From the NCBI GenBank assembly GCA_905160935.1, contig CAJHZI010000743.1, positions 90,001 to 154,000 of the forward strand: 64,000 bases of DNA, given 5' to 3'. This document shows, in pieces, positions 21,444 to 30,022 of this stretch (position 1 is its first letter; every line of letters starts with the position of its first letter). The stretch is from Enchytraeus crypticus (taxonomy: Eukaryota; Annelida; Clitellata; Enchytraeida; Enchytraeidae). The translations under genes were made by a program, and so were the position numbers. The notes below the pieces were generated by a model. The model had not been told where the DNA came from. It searched no databases and saw nothing but the letters and a program-made list of their open reading frames with translations.

Positions 21444-22397
21444 AGGGAGACCGAGAGAGAGAAGAGAGAGCGAGAGAGATACATAAAAATAGTGTTCAAG
21501 CTCTATTTTTCAATATATAAATAATGTATATCAATACATTAAAAGACACCCTTTCCATTGTTCTTATCTAAGAAAGTATATGATTGATATCACTCAGGTC
21601 GTAATGAACGTGACAAAGAAACTTTGTTTAAATTTAAACTAAGAGCATACAAATTTCTGTATTTTTTAAATTAAACTAAATAAAAATTATAGAAATAAAT
21701 AATTATCTTTAGGCTTTAATGAAAATTGAAACGTAAAAGTACTTTGCATAACATTTCTCGGGCTCTTTAGCACATCATATTTCTATAAGTAAAGTTCACT
21801 TTTCATCCTGAACCAAACAGAACCATCACGAAGGGATTTATTTTGCCTGGCCTAAAATGTACAGTAGAAATTTTTTAATTTTATAAAACTAATAGTAGGC
21901 TAAATTAGTAATAATATCTATTTGTTTGGCAAAGATAATAATTCTATAACTGTGATTCTCATTATAAGAATCGGAATGAACTTGGCCTGAGACCTCATTA
22001 TAGATATCTCCCCTTTAACTAAAATAAATTTAAACTTACATACCTCAAAATGCATTATTTTATTTGTTAAAATATTATTCTGATATATTAGAGACTATTT
22101 TTCAATATTATACCTACACAAGTAAAACACGACTCGAACACCATCGTTTCACTCTAACAGGTATATAAATTTTACGTCTATTTCAGAAGCTTCGCTCACT
22201 TAGGGGCCGGATTAAGCGTGGGACTGTGTGGGATGGGGGCAGGATACGCTATAGGAGTGGTGGGGGATGTGGGGGTTCGCACCACCTCTATACAACCCAA
22301 GCTGTTCGTCGGTATGATCCTCATACTGATATTTGCGGAAGTACTGGGACTCTACGGACTCATCATTGCTTTGATCCTGGCCACGAAGAATGGTTAA
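18914..22397 (+). CDS. ATP6V0C: V-type proton ATPase 16-kDa proteolipid subunit c
   Basis: Three exons, 18914-18998, 20043-20232 and 22187-22397, join in phase with consensus sites (GTATGT...TTAG, GTCAGT...TTTCAG) to give 161 aa; the human protein has 155. Subunit c forms the membrane c-ring of the Vo sector that moves protons across vacuolar, lysosomal and vesicular membranes. The protein has four hydrophobic segments, including [19 protein letters not shown] and [18 protein letters not shown]. The latter holds the essential buried Glu (E143 here). The start is the only ATG before the conserved [15 protein letters not shown] block. It is diverged from the usual form: [17 protein letters not shown] replaces the near-invariant GDAGVRGTAQQPRLFVG, and a 4-5-residue insertion lies in the loop after IANDIKP. 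That suggests a paralogue rather than the sole housekeeping copy. A polyadenylation signal follows at 22509. Confidence 0.95.
19300..19665 (-). mobile_element. S1 SINE with GAA tail
   Basis: On the minus strand: GTTGTGCTCGGGTGTGG-type head is at the right end (19600-19660, GGTTGGACCACTGCAGAATA), then AGGCATTGGGAAACCACCTC, AAGCCATACTTTTCCC, GGAGTGCTCTTATGGAGCGA, GAGTATGAATATGTACCTTG, AACCTGCCACTTGGCATTG, and a GAAGAAGAAG tail. It lies in V-ATPase intron 1 and is nearly identical in layout to 55618-55980. Confidence 0.85.
19857..20037 (+). mobile_element. S4 SINE head abutting the V-ATPase exon 2 acceptor
   Basis: It starts GTTGCGTCCGGGTTGTTG, continues GACCAACCGTAGACTGCA, ACTAAGATCCAAACC, GGGCATTCGATTAGTGAGCG, CTCCAGAAATTTCTA and ends AAACGAATG at 20037. 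The full-length copy reads CTCCAGAAATTGCTAC and TTTAAACGAATGG at the same point. The SINE thus supplies the sequence right up to the TTAG acceptor of exon 2. Confidence 0.75.
21118..21480 (+). mobile_element. S1 SINE with GA tail
   Basis: The head is GTTGTGTCTGGTATACTGAA, then AGAATAGACCGACCGTAAAC, GTCGTAAGAGGCGACT, AAAGGCTATAATTCTTAAAG, GAGTGCTCTTTATAGAGGGT and a long GA tract with a GGGA patch (21392-21480). It lies in V-ATPase intron 2. The tail makes a spurious Arg-Glu frame. Confidence 0.8.
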
Positions 22398-22508
22398 AGT
22401 GTTGATGTCGTCGTCGGACCATCGAGTTAATAATAAATTAACATTTTAGAACTTCCAAAATTTGTAGCTAATTGTAAATTTAATAGTATGAAATCAGTTT
22501 TGTCACTC

Positions 22509-22514
22509 AATAAA
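22509..22514 (+). terminator. polyadenylation signal AATAAA of the V-ATPase gene
   Basis: AATAAA lies 112 bases after the stop codon in an AT-rich 3'UTR; another AATAAATTAA is closer, near 22431. Confidence 0.5.
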
Positions 22515-24000
22515 TTATAATTTAATTTCCGCTTAGTAGTCAAATAGTCAGTTCATGCCTCGATATTGAGGTGGTATATGAAAGACCAAAATTCTTCTTT
22601 TAATTGTCCATATATGGAAACTTATCAACTAAAACAAACTTTGACAAGCTGCAAGAAATTAGTATTATTTCTACGTGATTTTTTTTACAAGAAGCGTTAA
22701 AGTGGTGATGGCGGGACGCATGGAATGACGTTCCCCTAGCTCTCATTTTTTCTGAGGCGCGTTACTCTGCTATGTTACGGGCCTATACATTAAACAGGGA
22801 GACCTGTAAATATACATTACAGGGGGTCCGAAAAATTCTTACAGTTCCCTAGCTATCAATTCCAACTTTAACCACCGCTTACAAGACCAACTTCTAATCA
22901 GGCATATTTCACCAAGTGACTAGAAATCAGCTCGATAGTTTACAGATATTTTTATAACAAATTTCACCCATATCGAGCCGCTGATCAATCAATCAAACAT
23001 TTGGCGATTCTCTGCATGATCTTAGAATGTCGTGTTCATTTCATTCTTTATTATTATTTCCTCAATCAATGATCACATTGACACATTTATTAATTATGGC
23101 TTTAGATTAATGTAAAAAAGGATTGGTAATTATCCGTTCAATGATTATTCATATAAAAAATAAAGGATTGGTACACATTGTTCAATGATTATTCATTTAG
23201 TTTTTAATATTTTAGCCCTTGATCAGTCGATTGATAAATCAACATTTTGGGTCTGACAATGAGGCTACATAACAAAATTCACTAGAAATTTAGCAATTGT
23301 TATTTGAGGGCATATGTCCTAAATTTCAAATCTGAGATCTTCTTGAAAGCTAAAGAGTTGTTAACTTGTTTATGTACCTAGTCTGTTTACGTTGGATGTC
23401 ACTGAGCTATTTATAGCTCAGTGGCCCCGCGCAAAACTGCCTTCAACCGGTTTACGGCTGCAGCGCATGTGCACTGAGGATAAACATAATCCACAATGAA
23501 ATTTGTAACCCCTAAGCTTTTATCTACTTTGTTTTCTATTATTGGCAGGTAAAAAAAGATGTGTACATTACTGGTTTGCGTTAGTTTCTGTTACTTGTAC
23601 TCATTTTTGCGTATAAGTGAAAGTTAAGAATAATCTTCGAAAACTTTTTCAGCGGTGGGGGGTTGGGAACTATAAGTCACGAAGCAACAAAATAATAACA
23701 TATATCTTGCTAGAGTCGTGAATGACAACATATAGCCAAACTAAATCCAGGCCTACTAGTAACCCTCAGTGACCATAACTTCACGCTGAAACGCCCACTA
23801 CGATCAGTGTTCACACAATTTAGTTGTGATAACCATAAAGCTAGCCTTAAAATATTAATATTCTCTGCTTACAGTGCTTCTTCCAAATTCTAAATATTCC
23901 TGTGGGCGCAGGCACTGCATTTGACTATTATTTGTTCTATCAATGAAAAATAATACAGTCAATTGGTCATAATGTTTAGTCAGCTTTTCTCACTATATAG
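22515..24000. other. intergenic; small duplication and a hairpin only
   Basis: A 36-bp unit (AAAGGATTGGTA...TTCAATGATTATTCAT) is duplicated at about 23117-23152 and 23163-23198. A perfect 11-bp-stem hairpin CACTGAGCTAT-TT-ATAGCTCAGTG lies at 23400-23423, followed by GGCCCCGCGC. No gene seen. Confidence 0.5.
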
Positions 24001-24002
24001 TT

Positions 24003-24072
24003 GCCGCATAATCGTGAGACCTTGGGCGATTACGAGGCACGTGCTCTACTGTCTGAGCTATACTCCTAGCCA
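24003..24072 (-). pseudogene. tRNA-derived sequence, Thr(CGT)-like, decayed
   Basis: On the minus strand: GGAGTATAGCTCAGACAGTA, GAGCACGTGCCTCGTAATCG, CCCAAGGTCTCACGATTATG. The D-arm (TAGCTCAG...GAGCA) and a TCGTAA anticodon loop are clear, but the T-arm lacks GGTTCRANNCC and the anticodon and acceptor stems pair poorly. This is a tRNA pseudogene or the remnant of a SINE head, not a working tRNA. Confidence 0.45.
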
Positions 24073-24395
24073 ACTATATGCGTCGATCGATAGTCGTTTA
24101 ATATAATTACACAGGAAGTCATGTATGCATTGTAACAGTGCTAACATATGACCGCAGTAAAATACGAAAACATCTGCGTATCAGTGTCCAATAGACTTAA
24201 GCATGCTAATGATACAACGCACAACATTATATACTGTGCATCGAAATAACGAACTATATAGTTCCCTCTCCCTCTCAAAAATAACACACCAAATTTAAAA
24301 AGGCAGTAAAATATGTAAATGAGATCAAAGTTTTGAACGGTTGTCTGAAATGGTTACAACTTGCCTAATTGACAGTTTCAAGTTTGTAACCTGCA

Positions 24396-24593
24396 ATGAA
24401 GTCAATCCATCAATTGAACAAAAAGACTATAGCTGGATTCGTCTTGGCTGCTATGCTATATTACTACACTTTTACTACGGTGTGGTCATTAATCTTTCAC
24501 AGAACTCACGCGTATGTTAGTATGATCAACCTTTTAATGTCATGTGCAATTTATATTCCAAATTTAATAAAATTAGTAAAAGATAAAAACTAG
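24396..24593 (+). CDS. small two-membrane-segment protein, unrecognised
   Basis: A 65-codon ATG-to-stop frame encodes MKSIHQLNKKTIAGFVLAAM, a first hydrophobic segment with YYYTFTTVW, a polar HRTHAY turn, a second hydrophobic segment (MINLLMSCAIYIP) and a basic end KLVKDKN. AATAAA follows 25 bases after the stop. The first segment recalls the YYT-x-W of DPM2, but the rest does not fit that 84-aa family, so I do not assign it. No introns are needed. It could be a retrocopy or a chance frame in AT-rich DNA. Confidence 0.3.
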   Translation: MKSIHQLNKKTIAGFVLAAMLYYYTFTTVWSLIFHRTHAYVSMINLLMSCAIYIPNLIKLVKDKN

Positions 24594-25034
24594 GAAAACT
24601 AGTGTCAATTATTAAATAATAAAGCATCGCCTTTATAAAGCGATCCATTGCTTTGTATATATTATAAGACAGCCATTGCTTCCATACATTACAAGACAAC
24701 CTGTAGTTGTGTGGGATGATTTAACATATGAGGCAAAACTCGTTGTGAACCAAAATCACATGATATGTACAAAATGAATGAATTTAATTTATAGAAAAAA
24801 CAAGCAAGCAAATTTCGCAATTCAAACTGTGATCAACTAACTAACCAACTCATAATGATCTTTAAATGGCTGAATAAGCGAAAGAACAGCATGTATAGGC
24901 CCTAACATAAGAAATTGGAAATTAAATTTTTGATTGTACTTTGAAATCAGTTTGAAGCAACAATAGTTTTAGTATAACAATAAATTTATTAATACCAGTG
25001 GTAGAATCTGATTACCGTTTTGTACCGATAATTA

Positions 25035-25640
25035 GTGAAATGAGGATGGCAATGATGGAGGAAGTTATGGAAGACATCTTACACATGGCAGAAGGAATAA
25101 AAGCAGAACGAAAATTTGTTACAAGATGTACGATTTACAGATGATAGGGTAATGGTAGAGGGAAGCGACACTGGACTGCAGAAGATAATGGATAGGCTGA
25201 ATGATATGTGGAAATGTGTATATGGAGAAGAATGAAGAGGATTAACTGGACTCAAAAGGTTACAAATGAGGAAGTTCTGGAGAGAGTAGATAAGATAGGC
25301 AGTTGATAAATTTATTAAGAAACAGGAAGAAGAGTTGTATAGGACACATTCTAAGTGGGGGGGGGGGGAGTTTATTAGAATATTAAAAGAGGTCATAACA
25401 GGTAGAATGGAAGGAAAAAGAGGCAGAAGAAGGCCGAGATTAGGTTAGGTAGTTAGATTAGGTATGTTAGATGATTTAAAGACTCACTCATATGTGGACG
25501 TGTAGGGGAAAGCGAAAGACAGGAGGAGATAGAAAGAGTGGAGGTGTTATATACCATGGACCTGCCAGTAGGCAGTGCATTAAGAGAGAGAGAGAGAGGG
25601 GGAGGAGAGAAGAAGGCAACAGGAAACAACCTCCGAAGCC
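25035..25640 (+). pseudogene. RTE-like LINE fragment, internally deleted, with 3' end
   Basis: The first part encodes, across frames, LLQDVRFTDDRVMVEGSD, the reverse transcriptase active-site region with FTDD where FADD is usual, then LQKIMDRLNDMW. After a deletion at about 25213 it resumes with MWIWRRMKRINWTQKVTNEE and VLERV, the C-terminal region shared with 55980-56470. It ends with ATACCATGGACCTGCCAGTA, GGCAGTGCATTAAGAGAGAG and a GA tail. Several frameshifts, stops and a G run at about 25357 show it is dead. Confidence 0.75.
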
Positions 25641-25699
25641 TTTTTTCTCAAGCTATAGATTGCATAATTTTATGGCATTGTATTCAGTGAATGGATTAA

Positions 25700-25782
25700 T
25701 TGGCTGATCGATGGATTGCTCTATATAGAGTGAGAACGCAGACTCTGAGTATGAATATGTACTTTATGCCTGCCACTTGAGA

Positions 25783-25848
<66 letters not shown>

Positions 25849-25868
25849 TATAGAGAGAAAGAGAGAAA
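25700..25868 (+). mobile_element. S1 SINE, 3' part, with GA/GACA tail
   Basis: CTCTATATAGAGTGAGAACG, GAGTATGAATATGTACTTTA, TGCCTGCCACTTGAGAGAGA and a GA tract that shifts to GACAGACAGACAGA. Confidence 0.7.
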
Positions 25869-28171
25869 CTAATTGTTAGTATCTACTTTTATTCATGCAC
25901 TGAATCATGATATAATATGATTCAATATTATAACATACAAATTAGAGAAAATAACTAAGATTTGTGGGTGAACTATTGAATTCATAATATATTACAATTA
26001 AACTGTACTGATTTATAGATTGATTTGATAGAAAACTGGCAGACCAATGTAGATTATCCTATTTCTATTACGTTTGCCTATATCTAACCTAACGCATATA
26101 TTACAGTTCTCAAAGAGGACAACGAAAGTACTGCGGAGTTTAAATATTTTTCATTAATTTTTGAGAAAGGTACTACGCATGCACCTACAGATTACTTTTA
26201 ATGTAATCTCCTCTCCTAGTGATCAAACATATAGGCTTACGCATGCAGGCCAAAGATGCCATCGGGGTTGGTATTATGAACTTAATTTATTTTCATTTTT
26301 GAAAACCCGCATTTTGGTTCGCACTGTTTAGGCTCTATTGACCCCCAAATTCTGCTCATAGGTTAGATTTGGTTCCAGAGTGCTCAACGATGTCAGAGAC
26401 AGCTGCAGCTATCTAATTGTATTGATGTAGTTGTTATAGTTGCAAAAATGCTAATCTTCGAAGATATCCATTCTACTAAATTGCCAAGTGTTTATCCTAT
26501 TTGACATTATTAACAAGTTATAATCCAATTTCCAAAAACGGCCAAAAATGGACGATTTAAGTATTTCAGATAGTAAATAGTATGCTTAGAGAAGAAAAAA
26601 CTACTCCACTCCAGTGAGATATTAAATCGGACTGGATTGAACAGTATGTTTTTGATCTCAGTCCGGTGGATGATAACCAAGGGAGGTCAAGAAAGATTCA
26701 GCCATATTGCATCATCGAGGCGTGACTTAGCTCAACCAATAACTGGTCAGTTACTGCGGTTCCAAGCACCGCCTAAATAGGCATTGGAAACGTTCCCATC
26801 AAAATAAATTCATAGATAAAACATTGAATGAGAAAATTCTCCCTCTGAGGAAATTCTCTCACTAATTAATAATATGAATTATACAATAGGATCTATTTTA
26901 TGGACTTAAGTGTGTATCTCAGCTGAAGGAGTAACTGATTTATTGCTACGCACTAAACAATGTTGAAAAATGTCCTTAGGATCATTTTACACCATTTCCA
27001 GTGTTTTAGTTATTTGGCCATTTTTTATTATGGTTTTATTTTCGTGTATATATTTTTCACAATTTATTAATTAATTCTATTATTTTCCAATATTTATATC
27101 CATACTATATACAAAGTTTACTGCACTGATTTAGTGCTTTAACTACTTCGGCATAAATAAAAGTAATACTCTTTCATGATAAAATTTGCAATAATTCTGT
27201 GACAAGAGAACTATTTGTTAAGAAGACAATTTATTTTTGCAACATATTGTCATCACATAGTTGAACATACCTTTTTGCAGCTATATTGAACATGGTAAAT
27301 TTCAGATTTCTGATAAATATCTATGCTGTCTGTTTATAGAAATATTTATTTTTAAAGTACATCATTTATTCTGGTTGCTAGCTAATTACTTTGGAATATT
27401 GATTTTTGATTTCAATATAATTGTGCATTTATTGAAGAGCGATTTTATTTTATAGTAAATGTGTCTCAACAATCCTAGACTTTCCATAAACGAGAATTAA
27501 TAATTCGCTTTCTAATATCCATTTGAGTGAATAAACTTGTAAGAAAATGCCTTTTACAGATTTAATTATGAACATAATTTACTCACAAAATTAGGGTAAA
27601 ATTTATATTCGCTTTACAAGTCATTTAGACTCATCCAACGAAATGGAGACTATTGAGTGTTTCTGCCGAAGTGCTGTCATCACTTTCTGCTAAGGTTAGA
27701 TTTTGATTGGTTGTAAGTGCTTTTCGAAGTTGTAATGATAATTTCAGTATAAGTGCTTGACGGAAATTTTTTCAAAGAGGAAATTCATTAAACTCCGCCA
27801 TGCGTCAATCACCCCACCTACTAGCCAGACTTTACCACTCCCAGTGATTCACCACACCCCACGTGTTTCATTCATTCATTGGAACAGCTGGGGTTAGTTT
27901 TCTAATTTGTAAGAATTATGTGTTTTACTATGCGTTATGTTATGTGTTTTTACGGCAAAAATGTAAATTTATTAATTTAAATCTCCTGTAGTGGCGTAAA
28001 CGTTGAGATATTTTTGATAGAACTAATTTGTGGAATCAAAATCCAGCCAATGAGAAAATTAATGTTAAGATTAATCTAATGGCGCTTCAATCAAATAAGC
28101 AGCCTAACGTAACAGTGCTAACATTATTTAGTAACATAACATTATCATAGCATAACGTAAAATAGTTAAAC
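25869..28171. other. 2.3-kb stretch without recognised content
   Basis: AT-rich sequence with no frame over 65 codons, no splice-compatible exon I could identify and no repeat shared with the rest of the window. Confidence 0.5.
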
Positions 28172-28292
28172 ATACCATAATATAACATAATATAACATAA
28201 TATAACATAATATAACATAATATAACATAACATAACTTAGCAGGGCTGATCCAGCCCTGCTATGTTATGTTATGTTATCCAGCCCGGCTGGA
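28172..28292. repeat. TATAACATAA tandem repeat ending in two nested palindromes
   Basis: Six TATAACATAA units lead into a hairpin (28222-28278) with an inner perfect 10-bp stem AGCAGGGCTG-ATC-CAGCCCTGCT. It is extended by ATAACATAACATAAC pairing with GTTATGTTATGTTAT across one mismatch. A second perfect palindrome, ATCCAGCC-C-GGCTGGAT, follows at 28276-28292. Confidence 0.8.
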
Positions 28293-28435
28293 TCAAGAAG
28301 CATCTCGATGCATGTTTACTAGTTGATCTGGGGTAGCAGTCGGAGGATGATACTCTCTTACAATGTATGACATGCATGTATGTCGCATGTACATCTTTTA
28401 TATTTATATGCCTCATGTAATATACAATCTATATT

Positions 28436-28437
<2 letters not shown>

Positions 28438-28503
<66 letters not shown>

Positions 28504-28536
28504 TTATTTATATATAAATACACACACACATATATG

Positions 28537-28582
<46 letters not shown>
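28438..28582. repeat. TA microsatellite, two blocks
   Basis: Two TA tracts separated by TTTATTTATTTATA and CACACACACATATATGTATG. Frames of Ile/Tyr repeats here are artefacts. Confidence 0.95.
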
Positions 28583-28585
<3 letters not shown>

Positions 28586-28964
28586 CATATATATTGACTT
28601 TTTAATGAGATTTTCAGAGCATTAAATCTCTTATCATTTGTTGGATTGATAGCATAGGGAATAATAATTATTATTGTGATTATCTGGACGGTTTAAAAAT
28701 GTGTTGATAAAATAATAGAAATAATAAAGTGATATATATCATCGTGGATGATCGTTTCACTGCAATGTGTGTTAATGTTATTAGTTTGTTAAACGTACAA
28801 GACAGATTTTATGACATTATTTACATATCCCATTTTAGATTTCATTGCTATTCTAAGATAAATCTGAGAAAGGGCGAACTTTATTGTCTTCACATAGTTT
28901 ACGACTTCCCATTTCTATAAGAATTCAACACTCGTCTGAGTTTTCTAGTCAACAAACAACATAC
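28583..28964. other. AT-rich intergenic, nothing recognised
   Basis: No repeat or coding signal apart from the candidate exon that starts at 28965 on the minus strand. Confidence 0.5.
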
Positions 28965-29063
28965 CGCCTGTGTTATTAGGCCTAAATATTGTTTCCTTGC
29001 TGTATTGTTTCCGTACTTTTGTAATTTTTGTCCTATCTCAAGATTATTCATACTCGCTGCCAT
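28965..29063 (-). CDS. candidate first coding exon of an unrecognised gene
   Basis: The minus strand has a strong initiation context (AAAATGG) and an open frame of exactly 33 codons, MAASMNNLEIGQKLQKYG then NNTARKQYLGLITQA. It ends at a consensus donor GCG|GTATGT in phase 0. The sequence is lysine-rich, amphipathic and free of low complexity, unlike the surrounding chance frames. I recognise no family and cannot find a second exon downstream (below 28965) on that strand. It may be a first exon whose partners lie far away, or coincidence. Confidence 0.3.
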
Positions 29064-29524
29064 TTTGACGATTTTGAATTGCAAAAAGATAAACAAATTT
29101 AGGAAGTGTTAGCTTAGAAAGATGTGTAGAATTTCCATAAGCAGTATAAACACACAACCAGATTATGTTTAGAACTGACACTGGTATATTCATAAATAAA
29201 TAATTTAATATAATATGATTTTATTTAACAATCTAATGACGTTCATGTGAAGTAAATCTGTCACCGTGACGAGGCATAATACAATGGAGAGCGGTAAAAT
29301 GGAAGCAGTGTTAGCGCATTTCTGTTAAAGCCTTTAACCGCAGCCCAGCCCGTGTGGCGCATATCGCTGCGTCATGCTGATGCGACAGTCCCGATATTGT
29401 GGATCTACTGTGGCTTAGCCAGGATTTAATATTTGGGGAGACAGGCGCTTAAAATTAAACAAATTAAACAAACAATTTTGTCGACTTGTCATGTATTCTG
29501 GGCTTAGTGAATATTTTATATGAC
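29064..29524. other. intergenic, nothing recognised
   Basis: Possibly the promoter side of the candidate exon at 29063. A GC-richer patch at 29335-29420 holds GCCCGTGTGGCGCATATCGC but no copy elsewhere in the window. Confidence 0.4.
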
Positions 29525-29690
29525 ATAATAATAATAATAATAACGTTTAGAGTGATACAGTCATCAATGATAACATCGAGCACTATTGAGACAAAATCAA
29601 GCCGGCGAGCAAAAAGAAGGTCCAAAAACGGTGCAAATTCTAAAATCAAGAAAATCAGTCCAAAGAAAAGAAACATAGGGGAGGGCACAC
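29525..29690 (-). repeat. R5 dispersed repeat with ATT tail
   Basis: Minus strand: TTTGGACTGATTTTCTTGAT, TTTAGAATTTGCACCG, TTTTTGGACCTTCTTTTTGC, TCGCCGGCTTGATTTTGTCT, CAATAGTGCTCGATGTTATC, and an ATTATTATT tail (plus strand AATAATAATAATAA). It is the most complete R5 copy. Confidence 0.7.
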
Positions 29691-29914
29691 ATCCGCTGCC
29701 CACTCATTACGCCTTTGTAAATCTGTTTGCCCGTTATTTAGTTGTTAGTGGAGGCTAACATTGCCTACATGTTATAGTGCAGGCAATTCCTTCATTCAGT
29801 GAACTCATGCTATGACGGAGCACTATTTAATCGTGTTAGGAATCAATGAAGCGTTCTAGTTGTTGTTCACGTATGTGTGCTGCTAGTGTCAAATAATACT
29901 CTCTCCTAGTGTGT

Positions 29915-30022
29915 TATTATTATTATTACATATATATATTTTTTAAATGCCCTGGACTGTAAAGGGCCCTGGGCTAAAAAATAAGATAAAAGAGACTTTA
30001 TTTAAAAGTTTTTCAAAACCGA
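29915..30022 (-). mobile_element. 3' tail of the R2-like LINE
   Basis: On the minus strand the region after the stop runs TTTTTAGCCCAGGGCCCTTT, ACAGTCCAGGGCATTT, A-rich sequence and a TAATAATAATAA run. The GCCCAGGG...CCAGGGC inverted motif followed by a trinucleotide tail also occurs after the truncated copy at 9314. Confidence 0.6.

Noticed and set aside
21299..21520. Arg-Glu repeat protein
   Set aside because: Frame through the GA tail of an S1 SINE.
23400..23423. Perfect hairpin followed by GGCCCCGCGC as the end of a hAT element
   Set aside because: No matching inverted end or 8-bp duplication was found downstream, so no element could be defined.
24003..24072. Functional tRNA-Thr gene
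   Set aside because: D-arm and anticodon loop are visible, but the T-arm lacks the B box and the stems do not pair.
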